Assembly (NCBI RefSeq): GCF_001676705.1
Contig: NZ_CP016170.1
Span: 3,658,001-3,722,000, forward strand
DNA: 64,000 bases
Direction of reading: 5' to 3'
Source of the DNA: Bordetella bronchialis
Lineage (GTDB): Bacteria > Pseudomonadota > Gammaproteobacteria > Burkholderiales > Burkholderiaceae_B
How positions within the stretch are numbered: position 1 is the stretch's first letter; each line of letters begins with the position of its first letter. Under the pieces are notes generated by a model. It worked only from the letters and a program-made list of their open reading frames with translations, did no database searches and was not told where the DNA came from. This document shows, one piece after another, positions 22,248-31,831 of this stretch. Position numbers and translations under genes: made by a program.

Positions 22248-25098
22248 AAAGACGCTCAACCTGCCCGATACCTCCTTTCCGATGCGGGGCGACCTTGCGA
22301 AGCGCGAGCCCGCCTGGATCGCCGAATGGGAGGAAAACCACGTCTACCAGGCCATCCGCGCCGCCAGCAAAGGCCGGCCGCGTTTCGTCCTGCACGACGG
22401 GCCGCCCTACGCCAACGGCGATATCCACATCGGGCACGCGGTCAACAAGATCCTGAAGGACATCATCCTGAAGAGCCGCAACATGGCAGGCTACGACGCG
22501 CACTATGTGCCGGGCTGGGACTGCCATGGAATGCCGATCGAAATCCAGATCGAAAAGAAATACGGCAAGAACCTGCCCGTGGCCGAGATGCAGTCCAAGG
22601 CCCGGGCCTATGCCCACGAGCAGATCGAACGGCAGAAGAAGGACTTCAAGCGCCTGGGCGTGCTGGGCCAGTGGGACCGCCCCTACATGACCATGGCCTT
22701 CCGCAACGAGGCCAATGAAATCCGGGCCCTGGCGCGCATCATGGAAAAGGGCTACGTTTTCCGTGGCCTGAAGCCGGTGAACTGGTGTTTCGATTGCGGC
22801 TCGGCCCTGGCCGAAGCGGAAGTCGAATACGCCGACCGCGTCGATCCCGCCGTGGATGTGGCGTTTCCCTTCGCCGACAAGGCCGGACTGGCGCGCGCCT
22901 TCGGCCTGGCGTCGGTGGACGACGGCGCCATCGTCATCTGGACGACGACGCCCTGGACCATCCCGTCCAACCAGGCGCTGAACCTGCATCCCGAGATCGA
23001 GTACGCACTGGTGCGCGTCTCTCCCGCCCTGCCGACGGGCCCCTTGCTGCTGCTGGCCACCGACCGTGTCGAAGCCTGCCTCAAGCAATGGGACCTGCAA
23101 GGCGAAATCGTCGCCACCGCGCCAGGACAGGCGCTGTCGGGCCTGAATTTCCATCACCCCCTGGCCCGCGTGGACGCCGGCTACGATCGCCTGTCGCCGG
23201 TGTATCTGGGCGACTACGTCACCCTGGACACCGGCACGGGGGTGGTCCATTCCGCGCCGGCATACGGTATCGAGGACTTCGTTTCCTGCAAGGCCCATGG
23301 CCTGGCGGACGAGGACATCATCGGCCCGGTCATGGGCGATGGCCGTTACGCGTCCTCGCTGCCCTTGTTCGGCGGATCGAGCATCTGGGAAGCCAACCCC
23401 AAGATCGTCGACACCCTGCGAGAGGCCGGCACGCTGCTGCATAGCGAAAAACACAAGCACAGCTACATGCATTGCTGGCGCCACAAGACACCCATCATCT
23501 ACCGCGCCACCAGCCAGTGGTTCGCCGGCATGGACATCGCCCCGCGAGACGGCGGCCCCTCGCTGCGCGAATCCGCGCTGGCCGGTATCGATGCCACGCG
23601 ATTCTATCCCGCATGGGGCCGCGCACGCCTGCATGCCATGATCGCCAACCGCCCGGACTGGACCTTGTCGCGCCAGCGGCAATGGGGGGTGCCGATGGCC
23701 TTCTTCGTGCACAAGGAAACGGGCGAACTGCATCCGCGAACCGTGGAGCTGCTGGAACAGATCGCCCAACGCGTCGAACAGGGCGGCATCGAAACCTGGC
23801 AATCGCTGGATCCGCGCGAACTGCTGGGCGACGAGGCCGACCTGTACGAGAAAAGCCGGGATACCCTGGACGTCTGGTTCGATTCCGGCACGACGCACTT
23901 CACCGTGCTGGGCGGCAAGGACGCCACCCAGGCGGGATCGCACGGCGAAGAACTGGCCTGGCCGGCCGACCTGTACCTGGAAGGTTCCGACCAGCACCGC
24001 GGCTGGTTCCACTCGTCGCTGCTGACCGGCTGCATGCTCTACGGCCGCCCGCCGTATAACGCGCTGCTGACGCACGGCTTCGTGGTCGACGGCCAGGGCC
24101 GCAAGATGAGCAAGTCGGTGGGCAACGTCATCGCGCCCCAGAAGGTGTCCGACTCCCTGGGGGCGGAGATCCTGCGCCTGTGGGTGGCGTCCACCGATTA
24201 CTCGGGCGAATTGTCGATCTCCGACGAGATCCTCAAGCGCGTGGTGGAAAGCTACCGCCGCATCCGCAACACGCTGCGCTTCCTGCTGGCCAACCTGGCG
24301 GACTTCGACGCGGTCTCGATGACCGTGCCTTACGAGCAGCGCTCCGAAATCGATCGCTACGCGCTGGCCATGACGGCGCAGATGCAGCAGGAAGTGCTGG
24401 CCCACTACGAGAAGTACGACTTCCACCCGGCGGTGTCGCGCCTGCAGAACTTCTGCTCGGAAGACCTGGGCGCTTTCTATCTGGACATCCTGAAGGACCG
24501 GTTGTACACGACGGGCGCTTCCAGCCTGGCGCGCCGGTCCGCGCAAAGCACGCTGCTGGACATCACGCAGACGCTGGTCAAGCTGATGGCCCCGGTGCTG
24601 TCCTTTACCGCGGAAGAAGCCTGGAAAGAACTCACCCGCACGGCGCTGCAGCACCAGGCTGACGTATCGCGCGCGACGGTGTTCGCGGAAGTCTTCCAGA
24701 GCCTGCCGCCGTTGGCCGAGGGCGATCCCTTGCCGGCCAAATGGGCGCGGCTGCGCGCCATCCGGGCCGAGGTCATGCGCAAGCTGGAGGAAGTCCGCAG
24801 TGCCGGCGGCATCGGCTCGTCATTGCAGGCAGAAATCGACATCACGGCTTCCGGCGAGGACCTGTCCGCGCTGCAAAGCCTGGGCGACGACTTGCGCTTC
24901 GTCCTTATCGTGTCGCGTGCCACCGTGCATGCGGGAACCGGTGAGCCGCAGATCGTCATCGCCCCGTCGTCGCACAAGAAGTGCGAACGCTGCTGGCACT
25001 GGCGCGCCGATGTGGGCGCGGATCCGGAGCACCCGGAAATCTGCGGCCGCTGCGTGACCAACCTGTTCGGCACCGGCGAGGCACGCAGCCATGCTTGA
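22237..25098 (+). CDS. ileS: isoleucyl-tRNA synthetase
   Basis: Class I synthetase charging tRNA-Ile. The 953 residues contain HIGH as [12 protein letters not shown] (about 63), the CP1 editing insertion with [16 protein letters not shown] as [10 protein letters not shown] (about 622), and a C-terminal zinc site (KCERCWHW ... CGRCV). This is the bacterial (IleS1) architecture. The ATG at 22237 overlaps ribF by 11 bases; the 3' end overlaps lspA by 8. Confidence 0.97.
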   Translation: MDYKKTLNLPDTSFPMRGDLAKREPAWIAEWEENHVYQAIRAASKGRPRFVLHDGPPYANGDIHIGHAVNKILKDIILKSRNMAGYDAHYVPGWDCHGMPIEIQIEKKYGKNLPVAEMQSKARAYAHEQIERQKKDFKRLGVLGQWDRPYMTMAFRNEANEIRALARIMEKGYVFRGLKPVNWCFDCGSALAEAEVEYADRVDPAVDVAFPFADKAGLARAFGLASVDDGAIVIWTTTPWTIPSNQALNLHPEIEYALVRVSPALPTGPLLLLATDRVEACLKQWDLQGEIVATAPGQALSGLNFHHPLARVDAGYDRLSPVYLGDYVTLDTGTGVVHSAPAYGIEDFVSCKAHGLADEDIIGPVMGDGRYASSLPLFGGSSIWEANPKIVDTLREAGTLLHSEKHKHSYMHCWRHKTPIIYRATSQWFAGMDIAPRDGGPSLRESALAGIDATRFYPAWGRARLHAMIANRPDWTLSRQRQWGVPMAFFVHKETGELHPRTVELLEQIAQRVEQGGIETWQSLDPRELLGDEADLYEKSRDTLDVWFDSGTTHFTVLGGKDATQAGSHGEELAWPADLYLEGSDQHRGWFHSSLLTGCMLYGRPPYNALLTHGFVVDGQGRKMSKSVGNVIAPQKVSDSLGAEILRLWVASTDYSGELSISDEILKRVVESYRRIRNTLRFLLANLADFDAVSMTVPYEQRSEIDRYALAMTAQMQQEVLAHYEKYDFHPAVSRLQNFCSEDLGAFYLDILKDRLYTTGASSLARRSAQSTLLDITQTLVKLMAPVLSFTAEEAWKELTRTALQHQADVSRATVFAEVFQSLPPLAEGDPLPAKWARLRAIRAEVMRKLEEVRSAGGIGSSLQAEIDITASGEDLSALQSLGDDLRFVLIVSRATVHAGTGEPQIVIAPSSHKKCERCWHWRADVGADPEHPEICGRCVTNLFGTGEARSHA

Positions 25099-25639
25099 GG
25101 CGGGCAACCAGGCCGGACAGCGCCCGGTTCCGGGCGGGCCCGCGGCACAGCCGGCGCAGGGCCGCGGATTGGCCTTCTGGCTCGTCCTGGCCGCCGTCAT
25201 CGTCGTGCTGGACCAGGCCGCCAAGCTGTACTTCAACACCAGCTTCAGCTTTGGGCAACGCGTCAACGTATTGCCCATTTTCGATTTCACCCTGGTATAC
25301 AACCGCGGGGCCGCATTCAGTTTCCTTGCCACGGAAGCCGGCTGGCAGCGCTGGTTCTTCACGGTGCTGGGCATCGGCGCCGCGGTGGTCATCGCCGTGA
25401 TCCTGGGCCGCCAGGGCCGCCGCGCGCCGCCCCGCTTCGCGCTGGCGCTGGCGCTGATCATGGGCGGCGCCGTCGGCAACGTCATCGACCGCATCGCCTA
25501 CGGCCACGTCGTGGATTTCCTGCTTTTCTACTGGAAGGACTGGTACTACCCCGCCTTCAATGTCGCGGACGTCGCCATCACCTGCGGCGCCATCCTGCTG
25601 GTGCTGGACGAGCTGCTGCGCATGCGCAAACCGCGCTAG
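25091..25639 (+). CDS. lspA: lipoprotein signal peptidase LspA
   Basis: Inner-membrane aspartyl protease (signal peptidase II) that cuts prolipoproteins after lipidation. In 182 residues there are four membrane segments. The catalytic aspartates are in [15 protein letters not shown] and [11 protein letters not shown], and the conserved DQAAKLY and NRGAAFSFL motifs are present. A 28-residue Gln/Gly/Pro-rich N-terminal extension precedes the first helix. It overlaps ileS by eight bases, the common ileS-lspA pairing. Confidence 0.96.
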   Translation: MLEAGNQAGQRPVPGGPAAQPAQGRGLAFWLVLAAVIVVLDQAAKLYFNTSFSFGQRVNVLPIFDFTLVYNRGAAFSFLATEAGWQRWFFTVLGIGAAVVIAVILGRQGRRAPPRFALALALIMGGAVGNVIDRIAYGHVVDFLLFYWKDWYYPAFNVADVAITCGAILLVLDELLRMRKPR

Positions 25640-25681
25640 TCGGCGCATAATGGGCGCGTCCTTCCACTCCGCGGTTCTCCC

Positions 25682-26878
25682 ATGCTCGATCTCGCGCGCA
25701 AACGTATCGTCCTAGGCATGTCGGGCGGCATCGCCTGCTACAAGATCGCCGAGCTCGTGCGGCGGCTGACCGAGCAAGGCGCCGCGGTGGACGTCGTCAT
25801 GACCGACGCCGCCACGCACTTCATTACGCCGGTCACCATGCAGGCCCTGTCCGGACGGCCGGTGTACGTCAGCGAGTGGGATGCGCGCATGGACAACAAC
25901 ATGGCGCACATCAACCTGACCCGCGGCGCGGACGCGGTGCTCGTCGCTCCCGCCAGCGCGGATTTCATGGCCAAGCTGGCGCACGGCATGGCCAACGACC
26001 TGCTGTCCACCCTGTGCCTGGCGCGTAACTGCCCCCTGCTCGTCGTCCCCGCGATGAACCGCGAAATGTGGGCCAACCGGGCCACGCAGCGCAATGCCGC
26101 GCAACTGCGCGATGACGGCATCGAGATCCTGGGTCCCGCGGCCGGCGACCAGGCCTGCGGCGAGATCGGCGACGGCCGCATGCTGGAAGCACACGAAATC
26201 CTGGCCGACGTCATCGCGTTCTTCCAACCCAAAACGCTGGCCGGCAAGCACGTGCTATTGACCGCCGGCCCCACCGTCGAACCCATCGACCCGGTGCGCG
26301 TCATCAGCAACCGGTCCTCCGGCAAGACCGGCTATGCCATCGCGCGGGCGGCGCGCGAAGCCGGCGCGCGGGTCACCCTGGTGACGGGGCCGACCTCCCT
26401 TCCCGTGCCGCGCGGCGTGGATGCCTACCCCGTCCAGACGGCGCGGCAGATGCACGCCGCCGTCATGGCGCAGGCCCGCGCCGCGGACATATTCATCGCC
26501 GTGGCGGCCGTCGCCGACTGGCATGTCAAGAACGCCAGCGAACAAAAGATGAAGAAGGACGAATCCGGCGGCGGCGCGCCGGCGCTTGAATTCGAACCCA
26601 ACCCCGACATCCTGGCGGAAGTCGCCGCCATGGACGACGGCCCCTGGTGCGTGGGCTTCGCGGCGGAAACGGAAGACCTGGCCAGGCACGCCGAAGCCAA
26701 GCGCCGGCGCAAGGGAATCCCGCTGCTGGTCGGTAATCTGGCGCATCGGGTCATGGACCTGGACGACACGGAACTCGTATTGTTCGACCAGAACGGGTCC
26801 CATGCCCTGCCCCCGGCGGCCAAGCTGGACGCGGCGCGGCGCCTGATCGCGGAAATCGCCGCGCGCCTGCCGCGCTGA
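25682..26878 (+). CDS. coaBC: CoaBC, phosphopantothenoylcysteine synthetase/decarboxylase
   Basis: Bifunctional CoA-biosynthesis enzyme: the N-terminal FMN-dependent decarboxylase (CoaC, about 1-185) and the C-terminal CTP-dependent synthetase (CoaB). Seen: GMSGGIACYK, the PAMNREMW motif, CGEIGDGRM with the active cysteine, LLTAGPTVEPIDPVR, ISNRSSGKTGYAIA, and VAAVADWHVKN. The 398 residues match the family. It follows lspA by 42 bases on the same strand and is probably part of the ribF-ileS-lspA unit. Confidence 0.95.
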   Translation: MLDLARKRIVLGMSGGIACYKIAELVRRLTEQGAAVDVVMTDAATHFITPVTMQALSGRPVYVSEWDARMDNNMAHINLTRGADAVLVAPASADFMAKLAHGMANDLLSTLCLARNCPLLVVPAMNREMWANRATQRNAAQLRDDGIEILGPAAGDQACGEIGDGRMLEAHEILADVIAFFQPKTLAGKHVLLTAGPTVEPIDPVRVISNRSSGKTGYAIARAAREAGARVTLVTGPTSLPVPRGVDAYPVQTARQMHAAVMAQARAADIFIAVAAVADWHVKNASEQKMKKDESGGGAPALEFEPNPDILAEVAAMDDGPWCVGFAAETEDLARHAEAKRRRKGIPLLVGNLAHRVMDLDDTELVLFDQNGSHALPPAAKLDAARRLIAEIAARLPR

Positions 26879-27000
26879 GCGGGCGTTCCTGCCGTACCGA
26901 TCGGGCACACCCGGCGCGCCGATCGCGCTGCGTACCGACACGTCACCTTTCAGGACTCTCGCGGCACGCGCCCACCGCTGGCGCGTGCGCGCGCCTGCGA

Positions 27001-28053
27001 TCAGGGCTCCGTGGCGGCAAGCTGCGTGGTGCGAGCCGCCCAGGCCGCCAGCGGCAGGGGCGGCTGCGGGGCCACGATACGATTCAGGATCTGCCGCAGC
27101 TCCATCCAGCCGCCCCGGCTGCTCGGCCAACGGCTGGGCACCACCAGCTGCCATCCCGCCAGGGGCGATCCCTGCGCCATGACGAAGCGGAAGGTGTAGT
27201 AGCCGGGCATCCCCATGCGCAGATCGGTGACCACGAGCTTGCCGTCGATGGCGTCGTAACGCAGCCATCCCCCGGTGAACCACTCCAGGCGCGCCAGCAG
27301 TGCATCCGGCGGCAGCGCGCGCCGCAGGCCAAGGTTCAACGGCTGCGCCAGCTGTTCGGGCTCGCCGCGGTCGAAGACGCTGGCCACGGTCTCGTAATAG
27401 GTATCGCCCGAGCCGCGTGCGATCACCCGCCACAGCAGGCTATTCAAGGGCATGGGCGCCGAGAAAAGCGCGGCCGGGCGCTCTGCCCGCGCCGCCAGCG
27501 CCGCGCGGACATGATGTTCCACGACCGTCTTGGCGGTAAAGGTCCAGGCCAGGTACGCGGCGGCGACGCCCAACGCCGCGCCCCGCAGGCGGCGGACGCG
27601 TTCTCCCCAGGCCAGATTGGCCAGGAAGGCGATCAGCAGGGGCAGCGTGAATACGGGGTCGATGATGAAAATGCTGGAGATACTGACGGGCTGCAGCGGC
27701 AAGGGCCAGAACAGTTGCGTGCCATAGGTGGTCATCGCGTCCAGCAACGGATGCGTGATGAGCACCAGCCATAAAGCCAGGAAGAGGCGCCCGCCCGTGT
27801 ATGGAGCGTCCGGCCAGCGGCGCCGTACCAGCCAGGCCAGCAGCGCGGCCAGCGCCGTCAGGACAAAGATGGAGTGCGAGAACCCCCGGTGAAAAGTCAT
27901 CAGGGAGACCGGATCGGGATAAGGCACGAATACATCCAGATCGGGCAAGGTGGCGAGTACGGCGCCATACAGCAGGGCTTTGCGCCCCTGGGCGCGGCCC
28001 AGTAGCGCCGCCTGGATGCTGCCTCCCAATACGACATGCGTCAGCGAGTCCAT
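27001..28053 (-). CDS. DUF457 (YdjM-type) membrane-bound metal-dependent hydrolase family protein
   Basis: Integral membrane protein of the YdjM/DUF457 group. The 350 residues begin MDSLTHVVLGG, with His/Asp motifs LPDLDV, HRGFSHSI and THPLLDAMTTYGTQLFWP that define the family, then four or five membrane segments up to about residue 185. A C-terminal soluble domain follows (about 190-350). Substrate unknown. It stands alone between coaBC and a divergently transcribed DedA gene. The E. coli relative ydjM is LexA-regulated, but no SOS box is seen here. Confidence 0.82.
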   Translation of the reverse strand: MDSLTHVVLGGSIQAALLGRAQGRKALLYGAVLATLPDLDVFVPYPDPVSLMTFHRGFSHSIFVLTALAALLAWLVRRRWPDAPYTGGRLFLALWLVLITHPLLDAMTTYGTQLFWPLPLQPVSISSIFIIDPVFTLPLLIAFLANLAWGERVRRLRGAALGVAAAYLAWTFTAKTVVEHHVRAALAARAERPAALFSAPMPLNSLLWRVIARGSGDTYYETVASVFDRGEPEQLAQPLNLGLRRALPPDALLARLEWFTGGWLRYDAIDGKLVVTDLRMGMPGYYTFRFVMAQGSPLAGWQLVVPSRWPSSRGGWMELRQILNRIVAPQPPLPLAAWAARTTQLAATEP

Positions 28054-28149
28054 GTACCGGTGTCATTCCTTTGGGCTGATGCGCGACGCCGCCCCGCGCG
28101 GCGTCCGATGCACAAGGTAAGATACCGCATCCGAATGGCGGGGCGCGGC

Positions 28150-28788
28150 ATGGACCAATTCGTCGATCAGATTCGAAGCTTCATCGAAACCAACCAGGAT
28201 TGGGCAGGTCCCGTCACGGCGCTGCTCACGCTGGCCGAATCCCTGGTCATCATCGGGCTGTTCGTGCCCGCGACGGCGCTGATGCTGATCACGGGCGGCC
28301 TGGTGGGCAGCGGCACCCTGGACGGCACGACCATCCTGGCCTGGGGCATCGCCGGGGCCGTGGTCGGCGACGCGTTGTCGTATTGGCTGGGCCGTGGGGT
28401 GGGGCCGCGGGTCCTGCGGCGCTGGCCGCTGCGCAACCATCGTCCGGCGGTGGCGCGCGCGCGCCTGTTCTTCTCGCGCTATGGCTTCGCTTCGGTGCTG
28501 GCGGGACGGTTCATGGGCCCCATACGCAGCACGATCCCGACGGTAGCGGGCGTCATGGGAATGGGCCACGCCCGCTTCCAGGCGGCGAACGTACTGTCCG
28601 CCGCCCTGTGGATGCCGGCGATGCTGGCACCGGGCTATCTGACCATGCGCAACATGGACGACATCTCCGGCGCCAGCCACATCGGCATGCTCATCGGCAC
28701 GGTCATCTCCATCCTGCTGGGCGTGTGGCTGCTGTGCATGGTCCTGCGCAAACGGCGCGAGCCCACGGCCCGCCGCGCGCGCCGCTAG
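28150..28788 (+). CDS. DedA (SNARE-associated/VTT domain) family membrane protein
   Basis: Inner-membrane protein of the DedA family, linked to undecaprenyl-phosphate or other lipid flipping. From ATG 28150 it has 212 residues: a hydrophobic E-x-x-hydrophobic start ([20 protein letters not shown]), the [19 protein letters not shown] motif, the [20 protein letters not shown] motif with the conserved arginines, and two C-terminal membrane spans. An in-frame ATG at 28135 is an alternative. The next gene starts nine bases later with a good ribosome site, so the two are likely co-transcribed. Confidence 0.88.
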   Translation: MDQFVDQIRSFIETNQDWAGPVTALLTLAESLVIIGLFVPATALMLITGGLVGSGTLDGTTILAWGIAGAVVGDALSYWLGRGVGPRVLRRWPLRNHRPAVARARLFFSRYGFASVLAGRFMGPIRSTIPTVAGVMGMGHARFQAANVLSAALWMPAMLAPGYLTMRNMDDISGASHIGMLIGTVISILLGVWLLCMVLRKRREPTARRARR

Positions 28789-28796
28789 GAGTCCGC

Positions 28797-29381
28797 ATGG
28801 CCATCGACGGCGAGCCCAAAGACGGCGATTACGTCCGTTATATCGAAGCACTGATCAACCGGGGCCAGGCCGCGCCCGGCCAGGTCATGGGCAAGGCGCG
28901 CGGCGTGCCGTCCGCGTCGCCCCCGCCGTCGCCCGGCGAAGTCGTCCGCGATGCGGCGCCGGCGGGCGCCGCGCGCGATTTTCCGCCTGGCTTCGGGCAG
29001 CCCGTGCCGGCAAGCCCGGGCATTCCGCGTCCTTTTTCATGGGGGCGTGGCGCGGGGTCCAAGGCGCCATCGGCGCCGCGCGACGCGAACCCGGCCTCGG
29101 ACGCCACGCTGGCCGGCCGCGCGGCCAGGCGGCGCGGCGCCTTCGCCGTGGCGATCGTCGCCCTCGCCATCGTCTGGCAGGCCATGCGCATGCTGTACGA
29201 TGCGCTGCGCCAGCCGGACTTCGATCCGCACGCCCTGATCCCGGTTGCCTTTTTATTGGTGTTCGCCGGCATGCTGTGGCGCGCTGCCCGCAGCGGACGC
29301 GCGCAAGGCAAACAGCCTCCCGCGCGCCTGCCGCCGCTGACCACCGTATCCCACAACGGGCCGGACAAAGCCGGCCGCTGA
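28797..29381 (+). CDS. unknown membrane protein with disordered N-terminus
   Basis: Not recognised. The 194 residues split into a 110-residue N-terminal part rich in Pro, Ala, Gly and Ser with no predicted fold ([25 protein letters not shown]), then two hydrophobic helices, [19 protein letters not shown] (about 122-140) and [19 protein letters not shown] (about 152-170), and a basic tail. AGGAG six bases before the ATG, and tight spacing after the DedA gene, argue that it is real. The N-terminal half should be cytoplasmic or periplasmic depending on topology; charge suggests cytoplasmic ends. Confidence 0.65.
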   Translation: MAIDGEPKDGDYVRYIEALINRGQAAPGQVMGKARGVPSASPPPSPGEVVRDAAPAGAARDFPPGFGQPVPASPGIPRPFSWGRGAGSKAPSAPRDANPASDATLAGRAARRRGAFAVAIVALAIVWQAMRMLYDALRQPDFDPHALIPVAFLLVFAGMLWRAARSGRAQGKQPPARLPPLTTVSHNGPDKAGR

Positions 29382-29428
29382 TCCCAGCCGTCCCGCCTGG
29401 CGGACGGCGTTCTCCCTATCCCGATACG

Positions 29429-29878
29429 ATGAAATCCGTTGAACTGAAGATACTCGATGAACGCATGCGCGAATTCCTGCCCGCCTATGCCACGCCAGGC
29501 GCGGCGGGCCTGGACCTGCGCGCTTGCCTGGACGATCCGCTGACGGTGGAACCCGGCGCCACCGTGCTCATCCCGACCGGTCTGGCCATGCATATCGGCG
29601 ATCCGGGCTATGCCGCCATGATCCTGCCGCGCTCGGGCCTGGGGCATAAGCATGGCATCGTGCTCGGCAACCTGGTGGGCCTGATCGATTCCGACTACCA
29701 GGGCCAGCTGATGGTGTCCACCTGGAACCGCGGCGACACGGCCTTCACGCTGCAGCCCATGGACCGGCTGGCGCAAATGGTCATCGTGCCCGTGGCGCAA
29801 GTCGCCTTCGAGGTCGTCGATGACTTCCAGGCATCCGACCGCGGCGCGGGCGGTTTCGGCAGTACCGGTCGCGGCTGA
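29429..29878 (+). CDS. dut: dUTP diphosphatase
   Basis: Trimeric dUTPase hydrolysing dUTP to dUMP and PPi, keeping uracil out of DNA. The 149 residues have all five motifs: [45 protein letters not shown], and the C-terminal [10 protein letters not shown] arm. It follows the unknown membrane protein by 47 bases on the same strand and ends two bases before the convergent reductase gene, so no separate terminator exists between them. Confidence 0.96.
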   Translation: MKSVELKILDERMREFLPAYATPGAAGLDLRACLDDPLTVEPGATVLIPTGLAMHIGDPGYAAMILPRSGLGHKHGIVLGNLVGLIDSDYQGQLMVSTWNRGDTAFTLQPMDRLAQMVIVPVAQVAFEVVDDFQASDRGAGGFGSTGRG

Positions 29879-29880
29879 GC

Positions 29881-30993
29881 CTATCGCTGGCCGAAGCTGG
29901 CGTCGCGGAACAAATCCTTCAGTTCGCGCGGCTGCGAGCGCCAATACTGCTTGGGCGCCTCGACATGCTGGCCCAGGCGGGCCGCGGCATGCCAGGGCCA
30001 GCGCGGGTTGTACAGCATGCCACGGGCCAGCGACACCATGTCGGCCTTGCCTTGGGCGACGATCTCGTCGGCCTGCTCCGGCTCCGTGATCAGGCCGACG
30101 GCCATGGTGGGCAAGCCGGTCTCACGCTTGACGCGCTCCGCGAAAGGCACCTGGTAGCCAGGCCCCAGCACGATCTTCTGCGCGGGCGACATGCCGCCGG
30201 ACGACACATCGATGTAGTCGCAGCCGCGCGCCTTCAAGGCCTGGGCGAAGGCGACGGTCTGCTCCAGGTCCCAGCCGCCGTCCACCCAATCGGTGGCCGA
30301 CACGCGTATGCCCACGGGCTTGTCGGCGCTGAAGGCTTGGCGCACGGCATCGAAGACTTCCAGCGGGAAGCGCATGCGGTTTTCCAGGCTGCCGCCGTAT
30401 TCATCCGTGCGCCGGTTCGCCAGCGGCGACAGGAACTGGTGCAGCAGGTATCCGTGCGCGGCATGGACCTGCACCGTATCGAAGCCCAGGCGGTCGGCGC
30501 GGCGGGCGGCCTGTACGAAGGCCTCGCGCACCCGATGCAGACCGGCCCGGTCCAGCGCATGGGGAGCTTCCTCGCCGTCCTTGTACGCGACCGCGGAGGG
30601 CGCATCGCATATCCATCCGCCCTGCGCCAGGGGAATCTGTTCGCCGCCTTCCCAGGGCGTGCGGCTGGAGGCCTTGCGCCCGGCATGCGCCAGCTGCATT
30701 CCCATGCGGATGGACGAATAGCGCCGGATCGCGCTCATGACCCTGCCGATCGCGGCTTCGGTTTCGTCATCCCACAATCCCAGGTCCGCGGGCGTGATGC
30801 GGCCGCCCGGCTCCACCGCGGTCGCCTCGGTGAACAGCAGCCCGGCGCCGGAGAGCGCCAGGTGCCCCAGGTGGATCATGTGCCAATCCGTCGCCTTGCC
30901 CTCCTCGGCCGTGTATTCGCACATGGGGGCGATGACGATGCGGTTGGCGAGCGCCATCCGCCCCAGGGAAATGGAAGAAAAAAGCGTGGTCAT
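29881..30993 (-). CDS. old-yellow-enzyme NADH:flavin oxidoreductase (YqjM/XenA class)
   Basis: FMN-dependent ene-reductase acting on activated C=C bonds or xenobiotics. The 370-residue TIM barrel shows Cys25 in APMCEYTAEEG, the flavin-tuning cysteine of the YqjM/XenA class. It also has the HAGRKAS motif, the substrate-binding His pair HAAHGYLLHQFLSP, the NRRTDEYGGSLENRMRFPLEV signature, and the phosphate-binding GMLYNPRWPW end. Physiological substrate unknown. Divergent from an OsmC-family gene, which would fit a redox/electrophile stress role (inference). Confidence 0.88.
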   Translation of the reverse strand: MTTLFSSISLGRMALANRIVIAPMCEYTAEEGKATDWHMIHLGHLALSGAGLLFTEATAVEPGGRITPADLGLWDDETEAAIGRVMSAIRRYSSIRMGMQLAHAGRKASSRTPWEGGEQIPLAQGGWICDAPSAVAYKDGEEAPHALDRAGLHRVREAFVQAARRADRLGFDTVQVHAAHGYLLHQFLSPLANRRTDEYGGSLENRMRFPLEVFDAVRQAFSADKPVGIRVSATDWVDGGWDLEQTVAFAQALKARGCDYIDVSSGGMSPAQKIVLGPGYQVPFAERVKRETGLPTMAVGLITEPEQADEIVAQGKADMVSLARGMLYNPRWPWHAAARLGQHVEAPKQYWRSQPRELKDLFRDASFGQR

Positions 30994-31101
30994 GCGGGCT
31001 CCATACGAAGGGAATCGGCCCGTTATACCGCAGCCATCCGGGCATTTCCCTGAATCCCCTACTTCGCGTCCGGGCAGCCGGCGCGGCCTTATGATGGGAA
31101 A

Positions 31102-31122
31102 CGCCATGCCAGGCGCATGGCG
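31102..31122. repeat. perfect inverted repeat upstream of the OsmC gene
   Basis: CGCCATGC, loop CAGGC, GCATGGCG, 37 bases before the OsmC ATG and 109 from the divergent reductase start. It could be a dyad operator or an mRNA hairpin. Confidence 0.6.
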
Positions 31123-31158
31123 CTTTGCACATGCCCCCATCGTCCAAGGAGCACCACC

Positions 31159-31584
31159 ATGAAGCGAAAAGCATCGGCAGTATGGAAAGGCGATCTCAAG
31201 TCCGGCACGGGAACGATCTCCACGGAAAGCGGCGTGCTGTCCAGTGCCGCGTATGGTTTCAATACCCGGTTCGGCGACGCCAAAGGCACCAATCCGGAAG
31301 AGCTGCTGGGCGCGGCGCACGCCGGCTGCTTCTCCATGGCCTTGTCGAATATCCTGGGTGAAGCCGGCATGACGGCCGACAGTATCGAGACCGAAGCCGC
31401 GGTAACGCTGGACAAAGCGGAAGGCGGCTTCGCCATTACCGCCGTACACCTCACCGTGGTCGCCAGGATCCCCGGCGCCGATGCCAAGGCCTTCGAGGAA
31501 GCGGCGAACAAGGCCAAGGCAGGCTGCCCGGTATCCAAGGTACTGAACGCCACGATCACGATGGACGCCCGCCTGGCATCCTGA
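31159..31584 (+). CDS. OsmC-family peroxiredoxin
   Basis: Thiol-dependent peroxidase of the OsmC/Ohr superfamily that reduces organic hydroperoxides. The 141 residues begin KRKASAVWKGDLKSG, with both redox cysteines in family context: GAAHAGCFSMALS (about Cys56) and KAGCPVSKVLN (about Cys122), plus the PEELLGAAHA motif. It resembles the OsmC branch rather than Ohr. AAGGAG seven bases before the ATG fixes the start. A perfect inverted repeat lies upstream. Confidence 0.9.
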   Translation: MKRKASAVWKGDLKSGTGTISTESGVLSSAAYGFNTRFGDAKGTNPEELLGAAHAGCFSMALSNILGEAGMTADSIETEAAVTLDKAEGGFAITAVHLTVVARIPGADAKAFEEAANKAKAGCPVSKVLNATITMDARLAS

Positions 31585-31775
31585 CACCCGGCGTGTGCCA
31601 CACCACCACCCTGAGGACCCGACGGACCGCCGGCCGGCGTTTCCGCGGCCGGGCCGCCGGGGGCCTTTGGCGCCTCAAGCCCCGGGCTCCCAGGCACATG
31701 ACGTGCAAGGGGGCGGCGCGGAAACCTCCCCCGGGTTAATAGAAAACACCTAACGCGCGACTAGGATCAATTCAT

Positions 31776-31804
31776 TTGACCAGCAGGCGGTTCATTCCGA
31801 CAAT
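31776..31804 (+). promoter_or_regulatory. sigma-70 promoter of mntH
   Basis: TTGACC (31776-31781), 17-base spacer, GACAAT (31799-31804). Good -35, four of six matches at -10. Confidence 0.55.
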
Positions 31805-31817
31805 AAGAACCATTCTC
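31799..31817 (+). promoter_or_regulatory. Fur-box-like operator over the mntH -10 region
   Basis: GACAATAAGAACCATTCTC matches the 19-base Fur consensus GATAATGATAATCATTATC at 14 positions and overlaps the predicted -10. It lies 14 bases before the mntH ATG. Metal-dependent repression is inferred, not shown. Confidence 0.5.
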
Positions 31818-31831
31818 AAAAAGGAATAACC

